Notes: generated by a model not told the origin, from the letters alone. DNA of 64,000 nt from JAJDAH01 sp964487605 (GCA_964487605.1 CAZARU010000025.1:1-64000), one strand, 5' to 3'. Shown: positions 8,810 through 16,833, counted from the stretch's first letter. Numbers and translations are program-made.

Positions 8810-11741
8810 GCTGCGCTCCGAGCAGCGCGGCGAGGAGGACGAGAGTGCTCCACGCGGCCTTCGGTCTGCCGTCCGAGCGGATGAGGCCACACAAGCCGAA
8901 CCGCCAGTCAGGGCCGAATCGGCTACCGAACAAGAAGGATGCGAGCTCGCCGCCGCACAGGTGGCAGGCCGCGTCCATGCAGGGATCACACTGGTCGAAT
9001 AGCGCCGGGTCGGCGAAGGTCGAGGGATCCGCCGCGTGCAGCGTCTGCAGGCGCGCCTGCCAACATGGATGAATCGCGCAGCCCGCCCCCTCGACGTGCT
9101 GCTCGAATGCCGTGAACCAGAGGATCAGCGGGATGCGAAGCTTCCAGGTACTCCACTCCTGGACGACCCGAGTGACGAACTCGCGCTGCGCCACCTCGCC
9201 GATCGGGAAGTCGCCCCACTCGGCGTCGTAGAACGGGGCGTCTGGTCCCGGAGCGTCCTTCGTCCCGGGATGAAAGACGTGGCCAGGCCACGCGGCCTCG
9301 CGCTCGCGCAGCGTCTTCCAGTCGAACGTAGTGCAACCGAGTTCTTGGAAGACGACGGCCTTGCCGCCCGCGATCTGAACGGCCCCCGAGAACACCAAGG
9401 CCAACTTCGCGGGGGCCACCACGCGATTGCCTTCGGCAAGGTAGTAGGTGTAGGCCACGTAGTCGCTCGTGCGGCTCGCTCGCGCGACCTCGTTGTCCGC
9501 GAAGAATTCGCCGAAGCGAACTACGCCTGTCACCGGATCCGTCGACGCGAGCGTACGAGCCCCTACGAAAGTGAAGAGGCAGCCGACGCTTGCCGCGGAG
9601 ACCGTGCGCACATGCGCACCAGCGTCATCGTAGAACACCACCCAGTTGCTCCACGTATCCTCGCGATGGAAGGCGCGCAGCGTGTTCAGAGCCGACGCCC
9701 GCCTCAGCGACGTCCGAAGAAAGACGTCCACCTCCGCGCCGATCGTGATCCACCTCACCACGTCGCGGAATCGCCGAGCCACACCCGCACGAACGAATGC
9801 TTCGTCGCTGCGGGCGACGAGGTTCGAGAAGAAGACACGGAATCGCGCTCGCAGCGCGTGGTTCGCGAATGAACTCGCCATCAGCCCGCTCGGGACCACC
9901 TTCACTCCGGTCCGGATGACCGGAAGGAGCAGGTACGCGTCGAAGCCCCGACCTGCCAGCGCCACGAGACCACCGAGCATCGCGTCCTGAGCGACTTCCA
10001 GCGCTTGCCGCTCACCTCCCGCCGTCACCGTCTGTCCGAGCTGGGCGAACGCGTCACGGATGAACTTTCGCTGGATCGCCGTGAGGTTCGCCGGATCGAG
10101 CGCCATCCACGTGTCCGACACGTCGTCCCAGTTGACCGCGAACATCAGCGTGCTCGCCCCACCCTGCAGAAACCGCTCGTGCGCCTCGCGATCGAGCGCC
10201 GCGGGATCGCGAACGAGCCCGCCGGCCGTCAGAAAATCGCACCACGACTGACCGGGCTTCGGGCGCGATCGCGTCCCCGCACCGTCCCAGAACCCCATCG
10301 AGCGCCCTCCCCAGTTGTAGACGGCGCCGTCGGCACCCACGACCCATGTGCTCCCCTCACGCGTCGCGGCGATCGCCAATCCCGTACCTCTCATCTCGAA
10401 CCAACTACCGCCCTCCGCGTCCTGCCGGCGCGCGGCCCCGGGACGCACGGGCCCCGGTACCCCCTGAACGATGGCCAGCGCGCGCTCCCCATCGACCCCG
10501 ACATCATGCGCCTGCACGGGGATGGCGACCCGCTCGAACACCGGATCCAGCGACCCGAAGCCCGAGCCCGAGTACACGTCACCGTCGCTCGCGACGATCC
10601 AGACGCCAAAGGCCGGGCTTCCGTCACCACGACCTGCCGGCGTCCCGGCGACCCTCACCGCGCGCACTCGGTTCGGCAGTCGGACGTCCGTGGCGCGCTG
10701 CCTGAACACCCACTCGCCTGGCCGGTAACCCGAGAATCGGAGCAGCTTCCCTTGACCCGTGACGACGAACAGCTCCGCGAGGTGCACGCCGAATCGCTCG
10801 TAGGTGGCCACCGCCACGTCCGAGAGGTCGAACACTCCCTTCACTCCCGAACCGTGGTCAACCACGACGGGGACTTTCCGCCAGGTCGTGCCCTCGTCGT
10901 TGCCGAGAAGCAGCCCGCTGCCCTGGATGATCACGATTGGCGACCCGTCGGGCAGCACCGCTATCCGCCTACTCTTGACGCTCGACACCCGCTCGAACGA
11001 AAGCGATCCGGGTCGCAGGACGTAGATGCCGTGTGACTGGCTCGCAGCCCAGACGTAACCGCCTCCCTCCGCGACGTCCGAGAACGCGGCGCCCCCTTCG
11101 GCGTCCAGCCGGGTCCAGATTCCGTTTCGGAACCGTGCCGGGACACCGGTCGGAGCTGGCACCGGCAGCTCCGGGAGCCCATGCAGCCCGTCATCGAGCC
11201 CCCGCGGCTCACCTGATCGCGCACGCACGTCGAGGTCCGATGCCCGCCACGTCGTGTGCACCGCCTCGACCCTGGTCGAGATGCCGTCGGGCGGGCCGGC
11301 GTGATCGATCGTTTCAGCGTTCGACCCGAGAAACGACAGGGCGGCGTGAAGCGTGGCGATCTCTTCGCGAACACGGACAGCCCCGCTCGCAGGCGCCCCT
11401 CCTTCGAAATTCGTCCCGTCCGCCGCCACGCCGTCGCCTGAGCGCCACCGCACCGCATCGACGACGGGCGCAGCGCGCGCAACGCCGTAAGACGTCCCCT
11501 GCACGCCGGATACCATGCCCATGTCGAACCCTACCGCCCGGTCCCCGGCAGCGCCACGGCCGCAGCCGCCCGCCGCACTCCCCGCGCAGTCGCAACCCGC
11601 GCACCCGCACCCGCACCCCCCGACCCACAGGTCCTCCATCGCCCCGAGCGCCACGGTCGGCGACCCGGGCGCCCAGGACGCGAGCGCGTCGACGTCGAGT
11701 GGGCGCGCGCCGGAGCGGCGGCACGGGCCCGCGCAGGTCAT
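8796..11741 (-). CDS. 981-residue propeller plus glycoside-hydrolase-like TIM-barrel protein
   Basis: Large protein encoded after the five-paralog array; its ATG shares a 4-nt ATGA overlap with the preceding stop. Residues ~30-70 contain a striking Cys/Gly cluster (GCGCGCAGCDC). Residues ~230-500 have repeated beta phrases such as GYVWAASQSHGIYVL, FGVWIVASDGDVYSG and TWVVGADGAVYNWGG, typical of a propeller. From ~520 the sequence resembles a TIM-barrel glycosidase. IGAEVDVFL would carry the acid/base Glu, VVFQELGC the nucleophile Glu, and IPLILWFTAFEQ with a terminal GLIRSDGRPKAAW is the usual end of such barrels. No clear signal peptide is visible. I infer a carbohydrate-binding or cleaving protein that works with the paralogs; the exact GH family is not assignable by eye. 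Confidence 0.7.
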   Translation of the reverse strand: MTCAGPCRRSGARPLDVDALASWAPGSPTVALGAMEDLWVGGCGCGCAGCDCAGSAAGGCGRGAAGDRAVGFDMGMVSGVQGTSYGVARAAPVVDAVRWRSGDGVAADGTNFEGGAPASGAVRVREEIATLHAALSFLGSNAETIDHAGPPDGISTRVEAVHTTWRASDLDVRARSGEPRGLDDGLHGLPELPVPAPTGVPARFRNGIWTRLDAEGGAAFSDVAEGGGYVWAASQSHGIYVLRPGSLSFERVSSVKSRRIAVLPDGSPIVIIQGSGLLLGNDEGTTWRKVPVVVDHGSGVKGVFDLSDVAVATYERFGVHLAELFVVTGQGKLLRFSGYRPGEWVFRQRATDVRLPNRVRAVRVAGTPAGRGDGSPAFGVWIVASDGDVYSGSGFGSLDPVFERVAIPVQAHDVGVDGERALAIVQGVPGPVRPGAARRQDAEGGSWFEMRGTGLAIAATREGSTWVVGADGAVYNWGGRSMGFWDGAGTRSRPKPGQSWCDFLTAGGLVRDPAALDREAHERFLQGGASTLMFAVNWDDVSDTWMALDPANLTAIQRKFIRDAFAQLGQTVTAGGERQALEVAQDAMLGGLVALAGRGFDAYLLLPVIRTGVKVVPSGLMASSFANHALRARFRVFFSNLVARSDEAFVRAGVARRFRDVVRWITIGAEVDVFLRTSLRRASALNTLRAFHREDTWSNWVVFYDDAGAHVRTVSAASVGCLFTFVGARTLASTDPVTGVVRFGEFFADNEVARASRTSDYVAYTYYLAEGNRVVAPAKLALVFSGAVQIAGGKAVVFQELGCTTFDWKTLREREAAWPGHVFHPGTKDAPGPDAPFYDAEWGDFPIGEVAQREFVTRVVQEWSTWKLRIPLILWFTAFEQHVEGAGCAIHPCWQARLQTLHAADPSTFADPALFDQCDPCMDAACHLCGGELASFLFGSRFGPDWRFGLCGLIRSDGRPKAAWSTLVLLAALLGAQHVPA

Positions 11742-12172
11742 CGCGGCATTCCGCGCGCCAACGCCATGGGGAGCGCCGCCGTCAGCCCGCCGCCCACCGT
11801 CAGGCTCACCCTCCCCGTCACGAACAGCTTCAGCCGGCACTCGGGGTTCGTGCCGCCCATCGCGATCCGAATCCTGACGAAGCCGAGCAGGACCGGATTG
11901 AAGCTCGCTCGGAGGCCGAAGAGCGTGGTCTCGTTCGCGATGGCCGCAGCGTTGATCTCGGCCGTCCCCACCGAGAGCCACAAGCGCTGGTCACCCGAGT
12001 GCTCGACCTGGCAGGTGAGCGTGGGGCTCGTGCCGGTCACCTTCGTCGTGATCGCGTTGAGCGCGAGCCCGTCGGCCTGGCCGAGCTGATCGTTCAGGGT
12101 GATGGGCGTGTACCAGTTCACGCCGGTTCCGCGGATCGAGTCGTCGAAGGCGAGAATGTTGAAGTCGCGCAT
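11738..12172 (-). CDS. Tandem beta-rich paralog 5 (longest copy, C-terminal extension)
   Basis: A 144-residue member of the five-gene array. It shows the family signature: an N-terminal FDDSI, then NWYTP, the central GTSPTLTCQVEHSGD, an aspartate-to-tryptophan segment (QRLWLSVG), and a C-terminal GTNPECRLKLFVTGR. Unlike its sisters it has about 25 extra residues after the last strand, rich in Gly, Ala and Leu. It has no signal peptide or membrane segment. The pattern resembles small beta-sandwich structural or decoration proteins of tailed phages, but no sequence family name comes to mind. Its stop overlaps the start of the 981-residue protein by 4 nt. Confidence 0.78.
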   Translation of the reverse strand: MRDFNILAFDDSIRGTGVNWYTPITLNDQLGQADGLALNAITTKVTGTSPTLTCQVEHSGDQRLWLSVGTAEINAAAIANETTLFGLRASFNPVLLGFVRIRIAMGGTNPECRLKLFVTGRVSLTVGGGLTAALPMALARGMPR

Positions 12173-12184
12173 GGTGGGTCCCGG

Positions 12185-12565
12185 TCAGCCGCCGCCGGCG
12201 GAGCGCACGGTCACGTACACTTTCAGACGGCACGAGGGATTCGTCCCGCTGGGCAGCGTGATCTTGAGTCGCACGTTGCCCGCCGTCGTAGTCCCGAGCA
12301 GGAGCGACCCCGTGTAGTTGGAGTTGTTCACGATGGGGTTCTGGTTGATCTCCGTCGAGCCCGTCGCGATCCAGTGCTCACCGTCGAAGGAGTGCTCGGA
12401 GACGATCTGCAGCGCCGGACTCGTACCCGACACTCCAGTCACCACCGCCTGAACCGCGAAGGAGTTGCCCGAGCCGAGGAACTGGTTCAGCTCGGCCGTC
12501 GAGTACCACGCTCCGCTCGTTCCCGTGACGTGCTGGTCGAAGACGAGCTGGGTTCCGAGTTGCAC
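12185..12565 (-). CDS. Tandem beta-rich paralog 4
   Basis: A 126-residue member of the array. Family features in order: LVFDQHV at the N-terminus, AWYSTAELNQFLG, GVSGTSPALQIVSEHS, then FDGEHWIATGSTEI, NNSNYTGS and the closing GTNPSCRLKVYVTVR. It lies 12 nt upstream of paralog 5 and 15 nt downstream of paralog 3. It has no signal peptide. Copies 2, 4 and 5 resemble each other most closely by eye. The conserved C-terminal Cys in P.CRLK is shared by copies 1, 2, 4 and 5. Function unknown. Confidence 0.78.
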   Translation of the reverse strand: MQLGTQLVFDQHVTGTSGAWYSTAELNQFLGSGNSFAVQAVVTGVSGTSPALQIVSEHSFDGEHWIATGSTEINQNPIVNNSNYTGSLLLGTTTAGNVRLKITLPSGTNPSCRLKVYVTVRSAGGG

Positions 12566-12580
12566 TTTCCTTCTCCCGGT

Positions 12581-12949
12581 TCAGTAGTTTCGGCTCGTGA
12601 CCGCAATCTTCACGCGGAACGTGCCGGTCCCCGACGTGGTCACCTTCAGCCGGATGAACCGCAGCGTCGTGACCGCAAAGCTGACGCTGCCGTAATAGTT
12701 CGTGTTGTTCGTGACGGAGCCGGCATTGATGACCAGGGCCGCCGCCGCTCCACCGATGCGGTCCCAGTTCTGTCCGTCGGCGGAGTGCTGCGCGTCGACG
12801 ATGAGCCCGGCCGTGCCACTCAGGTCCGTGACCGAAGCCAGCATGGCGATCAAGTCCCCCGCCATGTCGTCGTCGAACTCCGAGGACGAGTACCAGGTGC
12901 CCCCGGACGAGACCGCCTCGTCGAACACCGTTCCTGCGAAGAAGAGCAT
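12581..12949 (-). CDS. Tandem beta-rich paralog 3 (most divergent, lacks the conserved Cys)
   Basis: A 122-residue member of the array and the most divergent copy. It keeps the N-terminal VFDEAV, TWYSSSEF and the central DAQHSADGQNW. The usual TSP.CRLKL close is replaced by GTGTFRVKIAVTSR, so the otherwise conserved Cys is absent. An insertion (AAALVINAGSV) occupies the region before NNTNYYGS. It starts only 6 nt after the stop of paralog 2. No signal peptide is visible. The divergence suggests a distinct structural position if the paralogs assemble together; that is speculation. Confidence 0.76.
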   Translation of the reverse strand: MLFFAGTVFDEAVSSGGTWYSSSEFDDDMAGDLIAMLASVTDLSGTAGLIVDAQHSADGQNWDRIGGAAAALVINAGSVTNNTNYYGSVSFAVTTLRFIRLKVTTSGTGTFRVKIAVTSRNY

Positions 12950-12955
12950 GCCGCC

Positions 12956-13339
12956 TCACCCCTTCACGCCCGAGCGGACGCGCCCGCAGAAGAACAGCTT
13001 GAGCCGGCACTCGGGCGAGGTTCCGGTGAGCGTGATCTTGAATCGCAGGTGCGACAGGAGCAGCGGGAGGAGCCCATCCCGCCAGCCGAAGTAGGCGGTG
13101 TTCTCGGCGAGAGTCGTGCTGATCTCTGCGGCGGCAACCGCGAGCCAGTTCTGGCCGTCGGCCGAGTGCTCCGCCTGGACCGTGAGCGTGGGGCTCGGAG
13201 ACGACACGCCCGTCACGACCGCCTGCAGGCCGAAATTGTCGGCAGCACCCAGCACCGTGTAGAGTTCCTTCGGGGTCGTGAACGTCGCCGACGTCGTGCT
13301 GATCGTGTCGTCGAAGATCTGCATGGATACGAGTCGCAT
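12956..13339 (-). CDS. Tandem beta-rich paralog 2
   Basis: A 127-residue member of the array, with MQIFDDTI, an altered ATFTTPKEL in place of WYS, GVSSPSPTLTVQAEHSADG, QNWLAVAAAEI and the closing GTSPECRLKLFFCGR, which has a second Cys. The pattern of an EHS-Asp-Gly-x-x-Trp phrase followed by a basic RFKITLTG strand is the common core of all five copies. It is separated by 15 nt from the stop of paralog 1. No signal peptide or membrane segment is visible. Function unknown. Confidence 0.78.
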   Translation of the reverse strand: MRLVSMQIFDDTISTTSATFTTPKELYTVLGAADNFGLQAVVTGVSSPSPTLTVQAEHSADGQNWLAVAAAEISTTLAENTAYFGWRDGLLPLLLSHLRFKITLTGTSPECRLKLFFCGRVRSGVKG

Positions 13340-13354
13340 CGCGCCTCCGGCCTC

Positions 13355-13711
13355 CTATCCGTACCGCCCGGTGACGCCGAGCGTCAGCCGGCACCGCGGG
13401 CTGGTGCCACCGAGCGTCACGCGCAGGCGCGCGAAGCCGGTCTCGGCCGCGAAGCCCGCCTTGTAGACGGCCTCGTTCGCCACGGACTGTGCGGACAGCA
13501 GCGTGGAGGCCGCGAACCAGTGGCGAGCGTCCGACGACGTCTCCAGGAACACGCTGAACGTGGGCGTCGTCCCGCTCGCGTTCGAGACGTGCGCGATCAG
13601 CGTGTACGAGTCGGCGCTCGTGAGGAGGGCACCGTGCTCCTCGGACGAGTACCAGGAGACACCCGTCCCAACGATCGTCTCGTCGAACACGAGCCTGGTG
13701 AGACCTGCCAT
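13355..13711 (-). CDS. Tandem beta-rich paralog 1
   Basis: A 118-residue protein, first of five tandem paralogs. Motifs: LVFDETIVGTGVSWYSSEE at the N-terminus, GTTPTFSVFLETSSDARHW in the middle and GGTSPRCRLTLGVTGR at the end. ATG 13711 is chosen over an upstream in-frame ATG at 13825 because it has a GGAG ribosome-binding site 6 nt away and matches the N-termini of the sister copies. The start lies inside the 3' end of the response-regulator frame, which overlaps it by about 115 nt in another frame. Confidence 0.78.
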   Translation of the reverse strand: MAGLTRLVFDETIVGTGVSWYSSEEHGALLTSADSYTLIAHVSNASGTTPTFSVFLETSSDARHWFAASTLLSAQSVANEAVYKAGFAAETGFARLRVTLGGTSPRCRLTLGVTGRYG

Positions 13712-14589
13712 ACGCCGCTCCGAGAACCCGGGACGTTCTGCCCGAGACGCGACGACTCTACCGTCGCCGGGACGGCCCGGCTGTTGGTTCTCCGTTGGTT
13801 GTCGTGCGAGCCGCTCCCGAGCCAACCTTGCATTCCGTCACGCTTTCCGCCTCGTCTGGCACGCGTCGGCGCGCGCGCTGCACGCCGCGTGCCCGAAGCA
13901 ACCCTCACCTGCAGCGCGTGCTCGTAGGCACCGTCGCCGTTCGCACGTAGCGCGTCGGGCGGCAGCCCCAGCGCGTGCCGGAGGCGACCGACGTGCCAGC
14001 GCAACGTCGCCGCGCTCCACCGTCGCGACAGCGCGCGCCAGACCCAATCGCCGTCCAGGATCGGTTCGGGCTGACGCGCGATGGCGGCCAGGAGCCGCCG
14101 GAGAGTGGGCCGCTTCGAGAGGTCGACCTCGCGCCTCTGCACGAATGCGGACGACCCGACGAGCGTGACGTCGACCCGCGGCCGAGCGCGAGTGACCGGA
14201 AGCTCGGTGCTCCAGCGCGGTGCGTCCGAAGCTCCCCTGCGCCTGCGAAGCGCCGCCAGCACGCCCAGTAGCAACGATGCGTCCGGCTTCCTCACGACGT
14301 AGTCGACACTCCGCTCCAGCGCGGCCACGCACGTCGCCGCATCCGCGACGGCCGTGTGAAGGACCACCGGTGTCGCGACGCCCTCTGCTCGCATGGCGTC
14401 GACGAACTCGACACCGGTCATACCGCCGGGCATCCAGAAGTCGACGATCACCACATCGAATGCGCCGAGATCCAACTCGAGCGCCTTCTCGCCGCTCCGG
14501 CACGTTGCGACGTGGTGGCCAGCGAGTTCGACCTGCCGGGCGAGACCACGGGCGCAGACGGCATCGTCATCGACGACGAGCACGCGCAT
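13597..14589 (-). CDS. Response regulator: receiver plus winged-helix output domain
   Basis: About 330 residues. The receiver domain (1-120) begins MRVLVVDDDAVC with the acidic pocket, carries the phospho-acceptor Asp in VVIVDFWMPG, the Thr in VLHTAVAD and the Lys in VVRKPD. A region near 160-235 resembles an OmpR-type winged helix: LRRLLAAIARQPEPIL, a long helix ATLRWHVGRLRHALG and a GDGAYEHAL turn. The last ~75 residues are Arg/Ser-rich, do not look like a folded domain, and lie over the 5' end of paralog 1, so the natural stop may have been lost by mutation. No histidine kinase is adjacent. As first gene of the 14.6-7.0 kb minus-strand unit it may regulate that operon; this is inference. 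Confidence 0.8.
   Translation of the reverse strand: MRVLVVDDDAVCARGLARQVELAGHHVATCRSGEKALELDLGAFDVVIVDFWMPGGMTGVEFVDAMRAEGVATPVVLHTAVADAATCVAALERSVDYVVRKPDASLLLGVLAALRRRRGASDAPRWSTELPVTRARPRVDVTLVGSSAFVQRREVDLSKRPTLRRLLAAIARQPEPILDGDWVWRALSRRWSAATLRWHVGRLRHALGLPPDALRANGDGAYEHALQVRVASGTRRAARAPTRARRGGKRDGMQGWLGSGSHDNQRRTNSRAVPATVESSRLGQNVPGSRSGVWQVSPGSCSTRRSLGRVSPGTRPRSTVPSSRAPTRTR
13718..13721 (-). promoter_or_regulatory. Ribosome-binding site of paralog 1
   Basis: GGAG on the minus strand with a 6-nt spacer to ATG 13711. It fixes the start of the first paralog and would allow reinitiation within the overlapping response-regulator mRNA. Confidence 0.6.
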
Positions 14590-14952
14590 CCGCCCCAGCC
14601 TTGCCCCGCGCACGTCCCCACCCATGGTTCGCCGTCAGGCTACCCGATCCCGCGGCGGCGCGCCTCGCTCGGCGGGAGCGGCACCGCGCCGGGCTCCCAC
14701 GGCGGCGACTCGGCGCCGACGAGCCGAGTTGACGAACCCGCTGTTCTGAGAAGCGCGCCGCGGCGCGGGGAGGCCGGGCCGGAGGGTGAGCTCCGCGTGC
14801 TTCTCCGCGCGTGCATCGTGAGGGCTGCGCGTGGTCGTTCCCGTGTCGGTCCCGTGTCGCTCCTTGGTGTAGGTGCGAGTGCGGGGTGCGCTTCGGCGCG
14901 GCCAGGCCCTGACGGCTTGATCCAGCGCGCGCGCCGCGCCACCCTTGGCCGG
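14590..14952. other. Intergenic region between divergent genes
   Basis: About 360 bases between the response regulator and the lipoprotein at 14953. It is GC-rich with no convincing gene, repeat, RNA or promoter element that I can identify. It presumably carries divergent promoters. Confidence 0.4.
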
Positions 14953-15747
14953 GTGCCGCGGAGCCCGACGGTCGCCGTTCTCGCCTTCGTTCCCGCCGCA
15001 ATCGCGGGCTGCGTCGACTTCGGCGGCGGTCCCTCCGGTGCGGCGAACAGCGCGCCGCCGTGCTCCGAGTACGTGCCCCTCGCGTCGCCCGCCGACATCG
15101 CGAAGACGCCCCGCCAGAACGTCGCCGCCGAGGTCCTCGCGCTCGAGGTGTCCGGCGACTTCGTCGCCCCCGACGCGCTCTACGAGCGCATTCGCGCCGA
15201 CCTCGAGACCATCGTCGCCCTGGATCCGACCCTCGCGAACATCGGGCCCGCGAGTGCGAGGGTTCCTTCCGGCGTCACGGTCCAGCTCGACGAACCGAGC
15301 TTCTCCGCGCACCTGCGAGGCGACTACCACGGGTGGGATTGCCCGAATGCCGCGTACGGCGGACGGATCCTGAGGACGGTCGAGCTCACTCCGGCGGTCC
15401 ACATCGGCTTCGGCGCGCGGCGCCTCGACGGCGCTCGCCTCGTGGCCGAGTACTCGAAGATCCCGGGCGTCCTGCACACGAGCCCGAGCGGCGCCTTCGG
15501 CGAGGGTTCGACCATCTGTCTCGAGGTCGACGGGCTCACGCACCGCTACGTGTTCGTGGAGGGCTGGGGCGATTGCCTCGCGGGGTGCACCGGCCATCGC
15601 TACACGGGCTTCGACGTCACTCCCGGAGCGGCGCCCACCGCCCTCGGCAGCTTTCTCTCCGGAACTCCGGAGGGCGGCACCGACCCCTTCCCCGACGCGA
15701 CGCCTGCCTGGTTCGATGCACTGGGGAAGTGCGGGCGCCGGCGCTGA
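14953..15747 (+). CDS. Secreted lipoprotein of unknown function
   Basis: A 264-residue protein. GTG 14953 gives VPRSPTVAVLAFVPAAIAGC, a signal peptide with the lipobox IAGC near residue 20. The mature part begins with a short Gly/Ser stretch and then a mixed alpha/beta domain. Short recognisable phrases are LYERIRADLETIVALDP, VTVQLDEPSFSAHLRG and VHIGFGARRLDGARLVAEYSKIPGV. Cys residues in DCLAGCTGH may form a disulfide. I do not know the family. It has its own promoter region upstream and is followed by a 130-bp gap before the AbiEii-type operon. Confidence 0.72.
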   Translation: MPRSPTVAVLAFVPAAIAGCVDFGGGPSGAANSAPPCSEYVPLASPADIAKTPRQNVAAEVLALEVSGDFVAPDALYERIRADLETIVALDPTLANIGPASARVPSGVTVQLDEPSFSAHLRGDYHGWDCPNAAYGGRILRTVELTPAVHIGFGARRLDGARLVAEYSKIPGVLHTSPSGAFGEGSTICLEVDGLTHRYVFVEGWGDCLAGCTGHRYTGFDVTPGAAPTALGSFLSGTPEGGTDPFPDATPAWFDALGKCGRRR

Positions 15748-15867
15748 GGGGACGCAGGCCGGTGGGGATTTTTTGGGGGGGTTGGTGCGGCAAGGCGCTC
15801 CATGACAACTTCGGCTTCCGTCGCGTCTTCCCCCCGCGCCCTCGCGGCCAGGTCGGGGCGCGAATGG

Positions 15868-15873
15868 TACGCT
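15868..15873 (+). promoter_or_regulatory. -10-like TACGCT, probable leaderless promoter of the AbiEii-type operon
   Basis: TACGCT ends 8 nt before GTG 15882, supporting that start over the in-frame ATG at 15903. Confidence 0.5.
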
Positions 15874-15881
15874 CTCTCTAA

Positions 15882-16178
15882 GTGAGGCCGCTCACGCTCG
15901 ACATGACCGACGGCGCCCGGAGGCCGTACTTTTTCTGGGACGAAGACGTCTCGATTGCGGAGCTGCGGGCCAAGCTCGCCGGACCAGACGACGACGAGCG
16001 CCGGCGGCTCCTGGGCAAGATGCTCCGCGAGGCCCGAGACATCGACGTGTGGGAGTTCGTGACGCCGAACGACGTGGCGCGCGAGCTGCCCCAGCTGGGG
16101 CGGCACCTGGGACGACGCAGAGCGTTCTGGGAGTTCTTGATACGCGGGTGGCGAGAAGATGGCATCGTCAGCGCCTAG
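15882..16178 (+). CDS. Antitoxin-like partner of AbiEii-type nucleotidyltransferase
   Basis: A 98-residue soluble protein. The phrase RPYFFWDEDVSIAELRA, then DDDERRRLLGKMLREARDIDVWEF and LGRRRAFWEFL, is typical of small proteins encoded just upstream of AbiEii/AbiGii nucleotidyltransferases, where they are presumed antitoxins. It overlaps the nucleotidyltransferase start by 20 nt, as expected for such a pair. GTG 15882 is preferred because of the TACGCT element upstream; ATG 15903 is an alternative that removes seven residues. The family role is established only by gene association. Confidence 0.75.
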   Translation: MRPLTLDMTDGARRPYFFWDEDVSIAELRAKLAGPDDDERRRLLGKMLREARDIDVWEFVTPNDVARELPQLGRHLGRRRAFWEFLIRGWREDGIVSA

Positions 16179-16833
16179 GCGAGATCTGAGCGACCTTCAA
16201 CGCGACGTGTTGCGCGAGTTCTTCACGCGTGAGCGTTCCTTCTTCCTCACGGGCGGCGGCGCGCTGGTCGGCTTCCACCTCCACCATCGCGAAACGACCG
16301 ATCTGGACTTGTTCACGGTGGATCGTGAAGCGTTCGAGCGAAGCCGGCACGTGCTCCCGGCGGTGGCGGAAGTCCTCGGCAGCAGCCTGGAAGTACGCCA
16401 GGATGCTCCGGGGTTCAGACGTTACGCGTTGATCCGAGGCGACGATCTCCTCGTCGTCGAGCTCGTGCACGAGCGAGTGGAGCAGTGTTGTCCGGACAAG
16501 GAGGAACGGGACGGTGTCATCGTCGATCCCGCACGCGAGATCCTCGCGAACAAGCTGACGACACTGGTCGGGCGACAAGAGGTCCGCGACGTCGTCGACG
16601 TGATGTTCCTCGAACGTACGGGGCTTCGCGTCGAGGACTCGCTCGACGCGGCGCTGCGCAAGGACGGCGGCTGCACACCGGCGACCATCGCGTGGCTTCT
16701 GTCGGAGCTTCGCATCTCCGATGATGTGACGCTCCCGGCCGGGGTCGCGCCGAGCGAGCTCCGGGCGTACGTCGACGAGCTCGTGGTGCGGCTCCGGCGG
16801 CTCGCGGCTCCGGCGGATCGAGGGGCTTCGTGA
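16159..16833 (+). CDS. AbiEii/AbiGii-type nucleotidyltransferase (putative toxin)
   Basis: A 224-residue nucleotidyltransferase. The core motif is FFLTGGGALVGFHL followed by ETTDLDLFT, the GG...DxD arrangement that binds NTP and metal. Later DLLVVELVHE supplies the third acidic residue, and VDPAREILANKLTTLVGR with VRDVVDVMFLE is the conserved helical block of this family. Relatives act in abortive infection, probably by modifying nucleic acids or tRNA. It is translationally coupled to the upstream antitoxin-like gene (20-nt overlap) and to the following VOC gene (GTGA overlap). All key acidic residues appear present, so it should be catalytically competent. Confidence 0.85.
   Translation: MASSAPRRDLSDLQRDVLREFFTRERSFFLTGGGALVGFHLHHRETTDLDLFTVDREAFERSRHVLPAVAEVLGSSLEVRQDAPGFRRYALIRGDDLLVVELVHERVEQCCPDKEERDGVIVDPAREILANKLTTLVGRQEVRDVVDVMFLERTGLRVEDSLDAALRKDGGCTPATIAWLLSELRISDDVTLPAGVAPSELRAYVDELVVRLRRLAAPADRGAS

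Noticed and set aside
11033..13927. A long open frame on the plus strand opposite the paralog array
   Set aside because: It is the antisense of five well-formed paralogs. Its translation is Arg/Pro/Ala-rich with no domain, typical of antisense frames in GC-rich DNA.
7055..14589. Interpreting the paralog cassette as a prophage or contractile-tail island
   Set aside because: No terminase, portal, tail-sheath, tape-measure, baseplate, lysis or integrase gene is visible, so phage origin of the small proteins is only a fold-level resemblance.
15747..15881. A G/T-run near 15764 as a terminator
   Set aside because: There is no stable hairpin before the T-run, so an intrinsic terminator is not supported.
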